Positions 10,070 to 18,852 of a stretch of DNA of 49,209 nucleotides are shown here, one piece after another. The notes beneath the pieces are model-generated. The model had not been told where the DNA came from, did not search any database, and was given only the letters and a program-made list of their open reading frames with translations. Source of the DNA: Tropicibacter oceani (lineage in GTDB: Bacteria; Pseudomonadota; Alphaproteobacteria; Rhodobacterales; Rhodobacteraceae); NCBI RefSeq assembly GCF_029958925.1, contig NZ_CP124618.1, positions 1 to 49,209 of the forward strand, written 5' to 3'. Numbering within the stretch: position 1 is the first letter of the stretch; the number at the start of each line of letters is the position of its first letter. Both the position numbers and the translations under genes were made by a program.

Positions 10070-12664
10070 ATGGAGGACCTGACCACGCAAACCGCCAGTG
10101 ACGCCGGGCTAAGCCAGGCGCAGGTCGAAGAGGCGCGCGCGCGCCACGGCTGGAACGCCCTGCCAAGCGCCCGGCAGGCCGGGCCGCTGCGGGTGTTCCT
10201 GCGCCAGTTCGCCAGCGTGCTGATCGCGATCCTGATCATCGCCGCTGGGCTGGCGCTGGTGCTGGGCGAAGTGGTGGACGCGGTGACCATCGGGGTGGTG
10301 GTGCTGCTGAACGCGCTTTTGGGCTTTGTCCAGGAATGGCGCGCCGAAACCGCGCTGGCCGCGTTGAAAAAGGTGCTGTCGCCCAAGGCGATGGTGATCC
10401 GCGACGGCCAGGAACAGGTGATCGCCGCGCGCGAACTGGTGCCCGGCGATCTGATCGTGCTGGGGCCGGGGGCCAAGGTGCCCGCCGACGGCGCGCTGGG
10501 GCGCGCGGTTGACCTGCGCATCGACGAAAGCGTGCTGACCGGGGAATCGGTGCCGGTGTCCAAGGCGCGCGGCGACAGCGTTCTGACCGGAACCGCCGTG
10601 GTTGCCGGCCGCGCCGAGGCGCGCGTCACCGCCATTGGCGGGCAGACCGAATTTGGCAAGATCGCGCAGCTGACCGGATCGTTCGGCACCAAGCAGACCG
10701 ATCTGCAGGTCAAGCTGGGCGGGCTGGCGCGGCAGTTGGGGGCGGCGGCGCTGCTGGTGGCGGCGGCGGTTGTCGGGCTGGGCATCTTCATGGGGCAGGA
10801 CCCGCTGGACATGGTGATGACCGGGCTGTCGCTGTCGGTCGCCATCGTCCCCGAAGGCCTGCCCGCCGTGGTCACCATCACGCTGGCGCTGGGGGCGGCG
10901 GCGATGGTGCGGCAAAGGGCGCTGGCGCGGCGGTTGCAGGCGGTGGAAACGCTGGGCGCGGCCTCGGTCATCTGTACGGACAAGACCGGGACGCTGACGG
11001 AAAACAAGATGACCGCGACACGGATCTGGACGGTGCCGGGCAGCTATGCGGTAACCGGCACCGGCTATGACCCGGCGGGCCATATCGAACAGGACGGGCG
11101 GCGGCTGCGCGCGGTGGATGACAGGCTGCTGTCGGCGCTGCTTGAGGTGGCGATCTATTGCAGCCACGCCCGCATTCACCAGAACGCCGACGGCTGGACC
11201 ATGGTCGGGGAACCGACCGAAGGCGCGCTTATCACCCTGGCCTACAAGGGTTGGTGCCCGCTGCCGGGGGCGCGCGACGTGCTGGCGGAAATCCCCTTCA
11301 GCAGCGAACGCAAACGGATGAGCGTGCTGCGCCAGCATGGCGATCATGCGGTGATCCTGTGCAAGGGCGCGCCTGAACAGGTGCTCGAGATCTGCTCGGA
11401 CGTGATGGAACAGGACGCGGTGCGCGCCCTGACACCCGAGGATCGCGCGGCGATCGAAACCGCCTATCGCGCCATGGCCGCCGATGGCCAGCGGGTGATT
11501 GCCCTGGCCCGGCGCGTCGCCCCCGACCACCAGCTGGCCGAGGAACAGCTGACCTTTCTGGGCCTTGTCGGGCTGATCGACCCGCCCCGCCAAGAGGTGC
11601 GCGGCGCGATTGCCGCCGCCCGCTCGGCCGGGATTCGCATCGTGATGATCACCGGTGACAGCCCGATCACCGCCGCCGCCATCGCCGGGCAACTGGGCCT
11701 GACCATCGCCCACAGCCTGACCGGCCCCGAGCTGGACGACCTGGACGACAGCGCCCTGAGCGATCTGTTGTCGCATGACGTGCTGTTCGCCCGAACCAGG
11801 CCGGAACAAAAGATGCGCATCGTCGCGGCGTTGCAGGCGCAGGGGCAGATCGTTGCCATGACCGGCGACGGGGTGAACGACGCCCCGGCGCTGAAGCAGG
11901 CCGACATCGGCGTGTCCATGGGCATTCGCGGCACCGACGTGGCGCGCGATGCCTCTGACCTGGTGCTGCTGGACGACAACTTTGCCACCATCGTGCGCGC
12001 CATCGGCGAAGGCCGCCGCCAGTTCGCCAACGTGCAGAAATTCGTGCGCTATCTGCTGTCCTCGAACGCGGGCGAGGTGATCGCCCTGGTGGTCAACATC
12101 GCCATCGGCGGGCCGCTGGTCTTTCTGGCGACGCAGATCCTGTGGATGAACCTTGTCACCGATGGCGTGACCGCCGTGGCGCTGGGGCTGGAAAAGGCCG
12201 AGCCGGACCACATGGAGTATCCGCCGCGCGACAAGCATACGCGCATTCTGGGGCTTGGCGGGGTGGTCACCATTGCCTGCCTTGGGCTGTATACCGGGAT
12301 GGCCAGCCTGTGGATTTTCTATCACCTGCTGGATCAGGGCGTTGACCTGGCGCGGACCGCGGCCTTTTCCGCCATGGTGGTGTTCGAAAAGCTCAGCGTC
12401 TTTGCCTTTCGCTCGCTGCGCCTGCCGGGGTGGCGGATTGGTTGGTTCAGCAATCCTTTGTTGTTGCTGGCGCTGACGCTGACGCTGGGGGCGCAGGCGG
12501 CGGCGATCTATTGGCCGCCGATGCAGGCGCTGCTGCATACGGTGCCGATGGGGCTGGCGGAATGGCAGATCGTCGGCTGGTTCGCCCTGCCGATCGTGGT
12601 GGTGCCCGAGCTGCTCAAATCGCTGGGCCGCGCCAATCATCGCCCGGCGCCGGTGGCGGATTGA
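10070..12664 (+). CDS. P-type cation-transporting ATPase (P2, Ca2+-type)
   Basis: This 864-residue membrane pump contains the actuator motif TGES (residues 157-160), the M4 motif IVPEGLPAVVT (about 259-269), the phosphorylation site DKTGTLT (D304) and the hinge GDGVNDAPALKQADIG. PEGLP in M4 and the absence of N-terminal heavy-metal (CxxC) domains place it with P2-type Ca2+/Na+/K+ ATPases (PacL/PMR1-like), not with CPx copper pumps such as CopA/FixI. The N-terminal cation-ATPase domain (residues 1-60) is present and the length is normal. It follows the cytochrome gene by three bases and is very likely in the same FNR-controlled transcript. Transported ion unproven; Ca2+ is the best guess. Confidence 0.9.
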   Translation: MEDLTTQTASDAGLSQAQVEEARARHGWNALPSARQAGPLRVFLRQFASVLIAILIIAAGLALVLGEVVDAVTIGVVVLLNALLGFVQEWRAETALAALKKVLSPKAMVIRDGQEQVIAARELVPGDLIVLGPGAKVPADGALGRAVDLRIDESVLTGESVPVSKARGDSVLTGTAVVAGRAEARVTAIGGQTEFGKIAQLTGSFGTKQTDLQVKLGGLARQLGAAALLVAAAVVGLGIFMGQDPLDMVMTGLSLSVAIVPEGLPAVVTITLALGAAAMVRQRALARRLQAVETLGAASVICTDKTGTLTENKMTATRIWTVPGSYAVTGTGYDPAGHIEQDGRRLRAVDDRLLSALLEVAIYCSHARIHQNADGWTMVGEPTEGALITLAYKGWCPLPGARDVLAEIPFSSERKRMSVLRQHGDHAVILCKGAPEQVLEICSDVMEQDAVRALTPEDRAAIETAYRAMAADGQRVIALARRVAPDHQLAEEQLTFLGLVGLIDPPRQEVRGAIAAARSAGIRIVMITGDSPITAAAIAGQLGLTIAHSLTGPELDDLDDSALSDLLSHDVLFARTRPEQKMRIVAALQAQGQIVAMTGDGVNDAPALKQADIGVSMGIRGTDVARDASDLVLLDDNFATIVRAIGEGRRQFANVQKFVRYLLSSNAGEVIALVVNIAIGGPLVFLATQILWMNLVTDGVTAVALGLEKAEPDHMEYPPRDKHTRILGLGGVVTIACLGLYTGMASLWIFYHLLDQGVDLARTAAFSAMVVFEKLSVFAFRSLRLPGWRIGWFSNPLLLLALTLTLGAQAAAIYWPPMQALLHTVPMGLAEWQIVGWFALPIVVVPELLKSLGRANHRPAPVAD

Positions 12665-12726
12665 CGCCCGCCGGGGGGCGCTTCATCATGGCGGCCTGTC
12701 CGCCCTGACCAAAGAGCCCCCAGCCG

Positions 12727-14274
12727 ATGCCCGAAACCGCCCGCAACCTTGGCTTTTTCCATACCCTGCTGGAGGCCTGCGTTGATGCGGTGATCGTTTC
12801 GGACCGGCGCGGCAGGATCCTGCGCACCAACCCCGCCGCCGCCAACCTGTTCGGTTACAGCGCCGAAGAGATGGACGGCCAGCCGGTCGACATGCTGATG
12901 CCGCGCGCCATGGCACGGCAGCACGCGGGGTTCATGGCGCATCACCTGGACACCGGCGATAAACGGATCATCGGCACCGGGCGCGACGTCGAAGGGCTGC
13001 GCAAGAACGGCAGCACCTTTCCGCTGCACCTGTCGGTGGGGCGCGCGGACATCGACGGCGACACCTATTTCGTCGCCATCCTGCACGACCTGACCCGGCA
13101 AAGAACGGCGCAGCGCGCGCTGGAACGGTCTCAGCGGCTGGACGCCATCGGCCAGATGACCGGCGGCATCGCACATGATTTCAACAACCTGCTGACGGTG
13201 GTGATCGGCAACCTGGAACTGCTGGAAATGCGCGCCACGGACGAAAGGCTGCTTGGCCCGGTGCGCGACGCGCTGGCCTCGGCCGAGCTGGGGGCGAACC
13301 TGATCCGGCAGCTGATGGTCTTTGCCCGGCAAAGCCACCTGCGCCCGGTGGTGGCCGATCTGGGCGCGGTGTGCAGCGACACGCTGGCGATCCTGCGCGG
13401 CACGCTGGGCGAACCCTATGTGGTCAAGACCCTGATCGGCAAGGACCTGCACCCGGTGCTGATCGACACGGCCCAGTTGCAATCGGCGCTGGTGAACCTG
13501 GCGCTGAACGCCCGTGATGCCATGCCGGGCCGCGGCGAGCTTTTGATCGCGATCGAGAATGTCACCATCGACGACCGCTACATGGCGCAGGAAACACATG
13601 TCGATATCGGCGACTACCTGCGGATCAGCGTCAGCGACAATGGCCTTGGCATGACGCCCGAGGTGCAGCAGCGCGTCTTTGAACCCTTTTTCACCACCAA
13701 GTCGGGCAGTGGTGGCACCGGGCTGGGGCTGGCCATGGTCTATGGTTTCGTGCGCCAGTCGGGCGGCCATGTCGCGCTGTACAGCGAGCCGGGCCATGGC
13801 ACCACCTTCAGCCTGTATTTCCCCCGCCATTCCGGCACCGCCGAGGCCGAGGCCGATACGCCCCCCTCAGAGCAACCGGCGCTGCCGCCGGGCCGCGGTG
13901 AAACCGTGCTGGTGGTCGAGGACAATCCGCTGGTGCGCAGCTTTGCCGTGGCGCGGCTGCGCGACCTTGGCTATCACACCGCCGAAGCCAGCAGCGGTGA
14001 CGACGCCTACGAGATGCTGTGCTCGGGGCTGAGGGCGGATCTGTTGTTTTCAGACCTGGTGATGCCGGGGCAGATGAACGGCTATGACCTGGCGAAACGG
14101 GTGCGCGCGGAATTCCCGGGGCTGCGGGTGTTGCTGACCTCGGGCTATGCCAGCGACGTGGCGGCGGCGCAGGACCTGTTTTCCGGCAACAGCGAGATTT
14201 TGCACAAGCCCTATCACCATGCCGACCTGGCGCACCGCATCCGCGCGCTGCTGGACCAGGATCACAACGCCTGA
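12727..14274 (+). CDS. hybrid histidine kinase with FixL-like heme-PAS domain and C-terminal receiver
   Basis: This is a 515-residue soluble sensor. The PAS domain (residues 8-125) carries the FixL signature: H66 in RQHAGF aligns with the proximal heme His, and R86 in IIGTGRD lies exactly 20 residues later, as Arg220 follows His200 in Bradyrhizobium FixL. The distal-pocket residues I81, L102 and V104 also fit. Next come the phosphoacceptor H150 (GGIAHDFNNLL), the N-box (NLALNARDAM), G-boxes (DNGLGM, GTGLGLAMVYG) and a receiver (391-512) with D399, phosphoacceptor D443 and K494. No membrane segment is seen. It should sense oxygen through heme and signal to a separate response regulator; the OmpR-type regulator at 44575-45333 is a candidate. 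It follows the ATPase gene by 62 bases. Confidence 0.88.
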   Translation: MPETARNLGFFHTLLEACVDAVIVSDRRGRILRTNPAAANLFGYSAEEMDGQPVDMLMPRAMARQHAGFMAHHLDTGDKRIIGTGRDVEGLRKNGSTFPLHLSVGRADIDGDTYFVAILHDLTRQRTAQRALERSQRLDAIGQMTGGIAHDFNNLLTVVIGNLELLEMRATDERLLGPVRDALASAELGANLIRQLMVFARQSHLRPVVADLGAVCSDTLAILRGTLGEPYVVKTLIGKDLHPVLIDTAQLQSALVNLALNARDAMPGRGELLIAIENVTIDDRYMAQETHVDIGDYLRISVSDNGLGMTPEVQQRVFEPFFTTKSGSGGTGLGLAMVYGFVRQSGGHVALYSEPGHGTTFSLYFPRHSGTAEAEADTPPSEQPALPPGRGETVLVVEDNPLVRSFAVARLRDLGYHTAEASSGDDAYEMLCSGLRADLLFSDLVMPGQMNGYDLAKRVRAEFPGLRVLLTSGYASDVAAAQDLFSGNSEILHKPYHHADLAHRIRALLDQDHNA

Positions 14275-15392
14275 GCCTGCGACAGGTCGGGCGACAGCCA
14301 GATCGCCCCGGCCGGCGCGCCCGGCGTCAGAACTCCGGCGCCCTGCGGCTGGCGCAGCAGGCGGGCGGGGATGGCGGTGGCCATGGCCAGCGCCTGTTCC
14401 AGCGGCAGACCGACCTGCCGGGTCATCACCGCAATCGCCTGCGGCATGGTCAGATCGGCCCCCGCCAGCGTGCCATCGGCCAGCGTCAGCCGCCCGTCGC
14501 GGCGCAGCACCCGGCGGCCGTTCAGGGTGAATTCGGTGATGTCCGATCCCAGCGTCGCCATGGCATCCGTCACCAGGAAAATCGCCCCCGGGCCGCGTTT
14601 GGCCGCCAGCGCGGCGCGGATGCTGGCCGGGTGCACATGCACCGCGTCGGCGATCAGCCCGGCGCTGGCCTGACCGCTGTCCAGCGCCGCCCCGACAAGG
14701 CCGGGCTGGCGCGGGGTCAGCTGGCTCATGGCGTTGAACAGGTGGGTGACGCAGCGGGCCCCGGCGTCCAGCGCTGCCTGCGCCTGCGGCAATGTGCAAT
14801 CGCTGTGGCCCAGCGACACGATGACCCCGGCGCGCGCCAGCCGCGCGATCTGCTCAGGCGTGACGGTTTCGGGGGCCAGCGTCACCATCAGGTTCGGCAG
14901 GGCCTGCGCGGCGGCGATCAGCTGCGCTTCGTCGCTGGCCTGCATCGGGCGGATCAGTGCCGGGTCATGCGCGCCCTTGCGTGCCTGCGCCAGGTGCGGC
15001 CCTTCCAGGTGCAGGCCCAGAATGCCGGGTACGCCCTGCGCGATGGCCTGTTGCACGGCCTCGATCGCGGCGGCGGTGCGCTGCGGCGTGTCGGTGATCA
15101 GCGTCGGCAGGAACCCCTGCGTGCCGGTGCCGGCATGGGCGCGGGCGATGGTGGCCAGGGCGCTGGCGCTGGGGTCGTCGTTGAACATCACCCCGCCGCC
15201 GCCATTGACCTGAAGATCGACAAAACCGGGCATCAGGGTGCCCCCGTCAAAGCGGTGCACGGCGATGCCGGTGGGCAGGTTGCGCGGGCCGGTGATGTCC
15301 AGCACGGTGCCGCCATGCAGCACAAGAACCTTGCCCCGGTGCAGGGTCTGGCCGTCGAAAATGTCGGCTCCGATCAGGGCGCGTCTGGTCAT
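14262..15392 (-). CDS. nagA: N-acetylglucosamine-6-phosphate deacetylase
   Basis: This 376-residue amidohydrolase removes the acetyl group from GlcNAc-6-phosphate, giving glucosamine-6-phosphate in amino-sugar catabolism and wall recycling. Seen are PGFVDLQVNGGGG (about 55-67), the metal Glu in HLEGPHL (E130), GHSDCT (H196), THLFNAM (H217), IADAVHVHP (H252) and the catalytic Asp in FLVTDAM (D276). ATG at 15392 is preceded by GGACC. The gene overlaps the end of the hybrid kinase gene by 13 bases in convergent orientation. No nagB, nagK or phosphotransferase gene is adjacent, so the rest of the pathway lies elsewhere. Confidence 0.93.
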   Translation of the reverse strand: MTRRALIGADIFDGQTLHRGKVLVLHGGTVLDITGPRNLPTGIAVHRFDGGTLMPGFVDLQVNGGGGVMFNDDPSASALATIARAHAGTGTQGFLPTLITDTPQRTAAAIEAVQQAIAQGVPGILGLHLEGPHLAQARKGAHDPALIRPMQASDEAQLIAAAQALPNLMVTLAPETVTPEQIARLARAGVIVSLGHSDCTLPQAQAALDAGARCVTHLFNAMSQLTPRQPGLVGAALDSGQASAGLIADAVHVHPASIRAALAAKRGPGAIFLVTDAMATLGSDITEFTLNGRRVLRRDGRLTLADGTLAGADLTMPQAIAVMTRQVGLPLEQALAMATAIPARLLRQPQGAGVLTPGAPAGAIWLSPDLSQAQAL

Positions 15393-15527
15393 GGCAGGTC
15401 CGGTCCGGTTACGGGCGGCGCGCCAAGGGGCGCACCGGGCCCGCCCGCTTTGCCACATCCACGGCACAAGCGAAAGACCGCGCGCCCGGCGCCGTGCCTG
15501 AACATTACATAAAACGGATTATCCGGT

Positions 15528-15980
15528 TTAATTCCGGGCCGCCTGCCCCAGCGCCGCCAAAAGCGCGGTCAGGCCGCGTGTCAGGGCGGCGCGGTCCTCG
15601 GCGGGCAATTGGTCAAGGATGGATTTGGCGCGGGCATCGACCCGGGGCAGCAGCGCGTCGAACAGCGCCCGGCCCGCATCGGTGCAGCGATAGACCCGCA
15701 GGCGCCTGTCCTGCGGCGCGACCTGCCCGGTAATCAGCCCCTTGTCCGCCAACCGCTGCGACGCGCGGCTGACCTGCACCTTGTCCAGCGTCGTGCGCCG
15801 GGCCAGCTCGGTCGAGGTGACCTCGGTTTCGCCGGCCAGCAGGAACAGCAGGCGCCATTCTTCGCGCGACAGGCCGTTTTCGGCGCCATAGACCTCGGAC
15901 AGGCTGCGCGAAAACCCTTCGGCCGCCACCGCAAGCCGGTAGGGAAAGAAGGTTTCAAGCTGGCCTGACTGGTCCGCCAT
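15528..15980 (-). CDS. MarR-family transcriptional regulator
   Basis: This 150-residue winged-helix regulator has the MarR helix-turn-helix and wing pattern (about residues 45-95: SREEWRLLFLLAGE...STELARRTTLDKVQVSRASQRLADKGLI...DRRLRVYRCTDAG). ATG at 15980 is the start consistent with family length. It lies ten bases after the DUF2783 gene at the downstream end of the homogentisate cluster, and most likely represses that cluster in response to homogentisate or a related aromatic acid. Two palindromes, GTTGCA-N2-TGCAAC, upstream of hmgA (21627-21669) are the natural operator candidates. Binding is inferred, not shown. Confidence 0.88.
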   Translation of the reverse strand: MADQSGQLETFFPYRLAVAAEGFSRSLSEVYGAENGLSREEWRLLFLLAGETEVTSTELARRTTLDKVQVSRASQRLADKGLITGQVAPQDRRLRVYRCTDAGRALFDALLPRVDARAKSILDQLPAEDRAALTRGLTALLAALGQAARN

Positions 15981-15990
15981 GCGCCGGGCC

Positions 15991-16194
15991 CTAACTGTCG
16001 CGGCGGGGCGCGGCGGCGGCCTGCAGGGCCTGCCCCAGCACCCCGGCATCGCCGATGTGGTTGGCCAGCAGCAGGATCAGCCGGGCGTTGAAGGCGGCGC
16101 TTTCGTCATCGCTCAGCCCGTCATGCGCCTGGATCAGCGCGGCATAGAAATCATCCGGGGCGGCGATGTTCGGCTTGGTGTTCAGCTGGCTCAT
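15991..16194 (-). CDS. DUF2783 domain-containing protein
   Basis: This is a 67-residue acidic helical protein (MSQLNTKPNI...LSDDESAAFNARLILLLANHIGD). It matches my memory of the DUF2783 family, which occurs beside FAD monooxygenase genes in aromatic-degradation clusters of Proteobacteria. The start ATG at 16194 overlaps the stop of the monooxygenase gene as ATGA, so translation is coupled. No catalytic residues are evident; a role as a small accessory or stabilising subunit of the monooxygenase is a guess from gene order. Confidence 0.8.
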   Translation of the reverse strand: MSQLNTKPNIAAPDDFYAALIQAHDGLSDDESAAFNARLILLLANHIGDAGVLGQALQAAAAPRRDS

Positions 16195-17825
16195 TGCGCG
16201 GTGTCCTTGCCACAGGCCCGGCGCAAGGCGGCGCGCAGGGCGGTTTCGTCATGGCTGTCCCAGCGGGCGACCACGTGCTGGTCGGGGCGGATCAGATAGA
16301 CCGCGGCCCTGGCGCTGCCCAGATACCGGGCCGCCAGCGCGCCGGTCGGATCATCGCCCGAACGGACCGTCAGCGCCTGCGCCGTCACGCCGTCCTCGGT
16401 CAGATCGCCGGGGGCCTTGGTGTCGATGCACAGCACGGTAAAGCCGCCGCCAAGCCGGTTCAGCAGGAACCCGTCGCCCAGCGGCGCATCCGGGCAGGGG
16501 CTGCCGGGGCGGCTGCGCGCGGGGCCACCGGGCAGGGCATCGACGCCGGTCAGGGACAGCCCGTCATAGGTGCAGGGCACCGACAGCCGCCCGGAATTCA
16601 CCAGCGGCCGGGCAAATTCATGCTGTTCTGCCAGGGTCAGCACCGCGTTGCGGAACGTATGGCTGATCTTTGACTTGGGGGTGATGAAATCGGTGGCGCG
16701 GGTGGAATTGAGGATGTTTTCATCGGCGCCGTGGGCGCGTTCCTCGTGATAGCTGTCCAGCAGGGTTTCGGGCGCCTGCCCGCGCAGCACCATGCCCAGT
16801 TTCCAGCCCAGGTTGTCGACGTCCTGCATCCCCGAATTGGCGCCGCGCGCGCCAAAGGGCGACACCTGATGCGCCGCATCCCCGGCAAAGATTACCCGGC
16901 CATGGCGGAACTGCTTCATCCGGCGGCACTGGAAGGTATAGATCGAGGTCCAGACCAGCTCGTAGTCCACGCCCTCGCCCAGCATCGCGTCCAGCCTGCG
17001 GCGGATGTTCTGTTCTTTCATCTCTTCGGCGCGGTCCACGTCCCAGCCGATCTGGAAATCGACCCGCCAGACGTCGTCGGGCTGCTTGTGCAGCAGGGTC
17101 GACGCCCCGGCGCGGTGGGTGGGTTCGAACCAGAACCAACGTTCGGTCGGAAAGCTTTCCGACAACATGCGGATGTCGGCAATCAGGAAACTGTCCTGAA
17201 AGACCCGGCCTTCGAAATCCAGCCCCATCATCGACCGCAACGGGCTGGAGGCGCCATCACAGCCGATCAGCCAATCGGCCAGCAGGGTATAGGGCCCGTC
17301 CGGGGTGGTGATGGTCAGAACGGTGTGATCGTCCTTGACCTCGACACTGTCGACGCGGTTCCTGCCGCGCAGCTCGATCGGGGCGCCGGCGGCCTGCGCG
17401 GCGCGCACCCGGTCCACCAGGAACTTTTCGAAATAGGGCTGCTGCAGGTTGATGAAGGCGGGAAACTTATGCCCCGCCTCGGGCAACAGGTTGAACTCGA
17501 AAACCTTGCGGTCCTCGTGAAACACCTTGCCCAGGTTCCAGACGATGCCCTTGTCCAGCATCGGAGCCGCCGCGCCATAGCGATCGGCGATTTCAAGCGA
17601 GCGTTTGGCGAAACAGATCGCGCGGCTGCCCTGCCCGATGCCCTCGTGATCGTCCAGGACGACAACCGGAATGCCCTGCAGGCCAAGATCCAGCGCGGTG
17701 GCGATCCCGATGGGACCGCCGCCCAGGATCACGACCGGATGGCGCACCGGGGCGGCGGCATCCTGATCGGCGGAACGCGCGTAGGGATACAGTCGAAAGG
17801 CCAGCTGATAGCGGTCATGGATCAT
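16191..17825 (-). CDS. FAD-dependent aromatic monooxygenase (MhpA/PHBH type)
   Basis: This 544-residue flavoprotein hydroxylase has an N-terminal FAD-binding Rossmann motif VVILGGGPIG (about residues 31-40), the second FAD motif VIFAGDAAHQVSPFGARGANSGMQD and a C-terminal thioredoxin-like region. ATG at 17825 follows AGGAG at ideal spacing. In this cluster it most plausibly converts a monohydroxylated phenylacetate or similar ring into homogentisate, the substrate of HmgA; 3-hydroxyphenylacetate 6-hydroxylation is one possibility. The substrate is inference from context. The adjoining DUF2783 gene overlaps its 3' end by four bases. Confidence 0.88.
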   Translation of the reverse strand: MIHDRYQLAFRLYPYARSADQDAAAPVRHPVVILGGGPIGIATALDLGLQGIPVVVLDDHEGIGQGSRAICFAKRSLEIADRYGAAAPMLDKGIVWNLGKVFHEDRKVFEFNLLPEAGHKFPAFINLQQPYFEKFLVDRVRAAQAAGAPIELRGRNRVDSVEVKDDHTVLTITTPDGPYTLLADWLIGCDGASSPLRSMMGLDFEGRVFQDSFLIADIRMLSESFPTERWFWFEPTHRAGASTLLHKQPDDVWRVDFQIGWDVDRAEEMKEQNIRRRLDAMLGEGVDYELVWTSIYTFQCRRMKQFRHGRVIFAGDAAHQVSPFGARGANSGMQDVDNLGWKLGMVLRGQAPETLLDSYHEERAHGADENILNSTRATDFITPKSKISHTFRNAVLTLAEQHEFARPLVNSGRLSVPCTYDGLSLTGVDALPGGPARSRPGSPCPDAPLGDGFLLNRLGGGFTVLCIDTKAPGDLTEDGVTAQALTVRSGDDPTGALAARYLGSARAAVYLIRPDQHVVARWDSHDETALRAALRRACGKDTAQ

Positions 17826-17887
17826 GTCAAAGGCTCCTTGCGATGACGCGGCCAAAGGGGGAACGAAGGGTCAGGCCACAAGCCCGG

Positions 17888-18838
17888 TCACCCTTGCAGC
17901 GCCTCCCACATCTCGCGGTCGCGTTCGGCGGTCCAGACGCGCGGCGTGTCGATGCCGCGGGCTTCGTCATAGGCGCGCGCCACGTTGAACGGCAGGCAGT
18001 GTTCGTAGATCGCGTAATCGGCGAACTTGGGGTCGCATTCGGCGCGCACCGCGTCCCAGGCCTCTTTCAGCGATCCGCCGCGCGCGACCACCCGTTCCAC
18101 CGGCTTGTAGGTCGAGCGTACGAAATCCTTGGTGTTGGCGATGGCCTTGGCCACCATCTCGGGGCCGACCAGCGCATCGCCCCGCCCCGGCGCAATCGCC
18201 TGCGGTTCGAACATCGCCACGTTGTCCAGCGTGTCGCCCCAGTCGCTGAAATGCCCGTCGCCGCAATAACAGGCCGAGTGGTATTCGACGATGTCACCGG
18301 TGAACAGCACCTCTTGATCGGGCACCCAGACCACCGCATCCCCCGCCGTATGCGCGCGGCCCACATGCAGGATGTCAACGCGCCGCTTGCCCAGGTAAAC
18401 CGTCATGCGTTCGGAAAAGGTGGTGGTCGGACGGGTCAGCCCGGGGATTTCCTCGTGCCCCTGAAACAGCCGCGGAAAGCGGCCGAATTCGCTGTCCCAA
18501 TCTTCCTGCCCGCGTTCCTCGACCATGGCGGCGGCGGTGTCGGACATGATGATTTCCCGCGCGCCATAGGCGCTGGCCCCCAGCACCCGCACCGCATGGT
18601 AATGGGTCAGCACCACATGGCTGATCGGCTTGTCGGTGACGCTGCGCACCTTTTCGATCACCATGCGGGCCAGGCGCGGGGTGGCCTGCGCCTCGACGAT
18701 CATCACGCTGTCGTCGCCGATGATCACGCCGGTGTTGGGGTCACCCTCGGCGGTAAAGGCATAGATGCCCTCGCCCACCTGGGTAAAGCTGACGGTCTTT
18801 TCTTCCATGTCGCCTTGCGATGCGAATGCCTTGGCCAT
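17888..18838 (-). CDS. MBL-fold protein with altered metal-binding motif
   Basis: This 316-residue metallo-beta-lactamase-fold protein sits between the monooxygenase and fahA genes. The core metal motif, normally HxHxDH, reads HYHAVR (residues 79-84): the two first His are kept, while Asp and the third His are Val and Arg. Later ligands look present (GRAHTAGD with H163; LFTGDIVEYH with D182). The protein may therefore bind only one metal or act differently from standard lactonase/thioesterase members. A role in ring-cleavage-product or thioester hydrolysis in homogentisate catabolism is suggested only by gene position. Confidence 0.85.
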   Translation of the reverse strand: MAKAFASQGDMEEKTVSFTQVGEGIYAFTAEGDPNTGVIIGDDSVMIVEAQATPRLARMVIEKVRSVTDKPISHVVLTHYHAVRVLGASAYGAREIIMSDTAAAMVEERGQEDWDSEFGRFPRLFQGHEEIPGLTRPTTTFSERMTVYLGKRRVDILHVGRAHTAGDAVVWVPDQEVLFTGDIVEYHSACYCGDGHFSDWGDTLDNVAMFEPQAIAPGRGDALVGPEMVAKAIANTKDFVRSTYKPVERVVARGGSLKEAWDAVRAECDPKFADYAIYEHCLPFNVARAYDEARGIDTPRVWTAERDREMWEALQG

Positions 18839-18852
18839 GTGGTCGTCCTTTT

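Noticed and set aside
10109..12640. Very long open frame antisense to the P-type ATPase
   Set aside because: The translation is His/Gln/Arg/Gly-rich without any family motif, while the opposite strand encodes an intact ATPase with all catalytic motifs. Long antisense frames are expected in DNA this GC-rich.
15511..15529. Palindrome CGGATTATCCG between nagA and the MarR gene as terminator or operator
   Set aside because: The perfect arms touch with a one-base centre, too tight for a transcript hairpin, and no U-tract follows; only a single copy exists, so an operator claim has no support.
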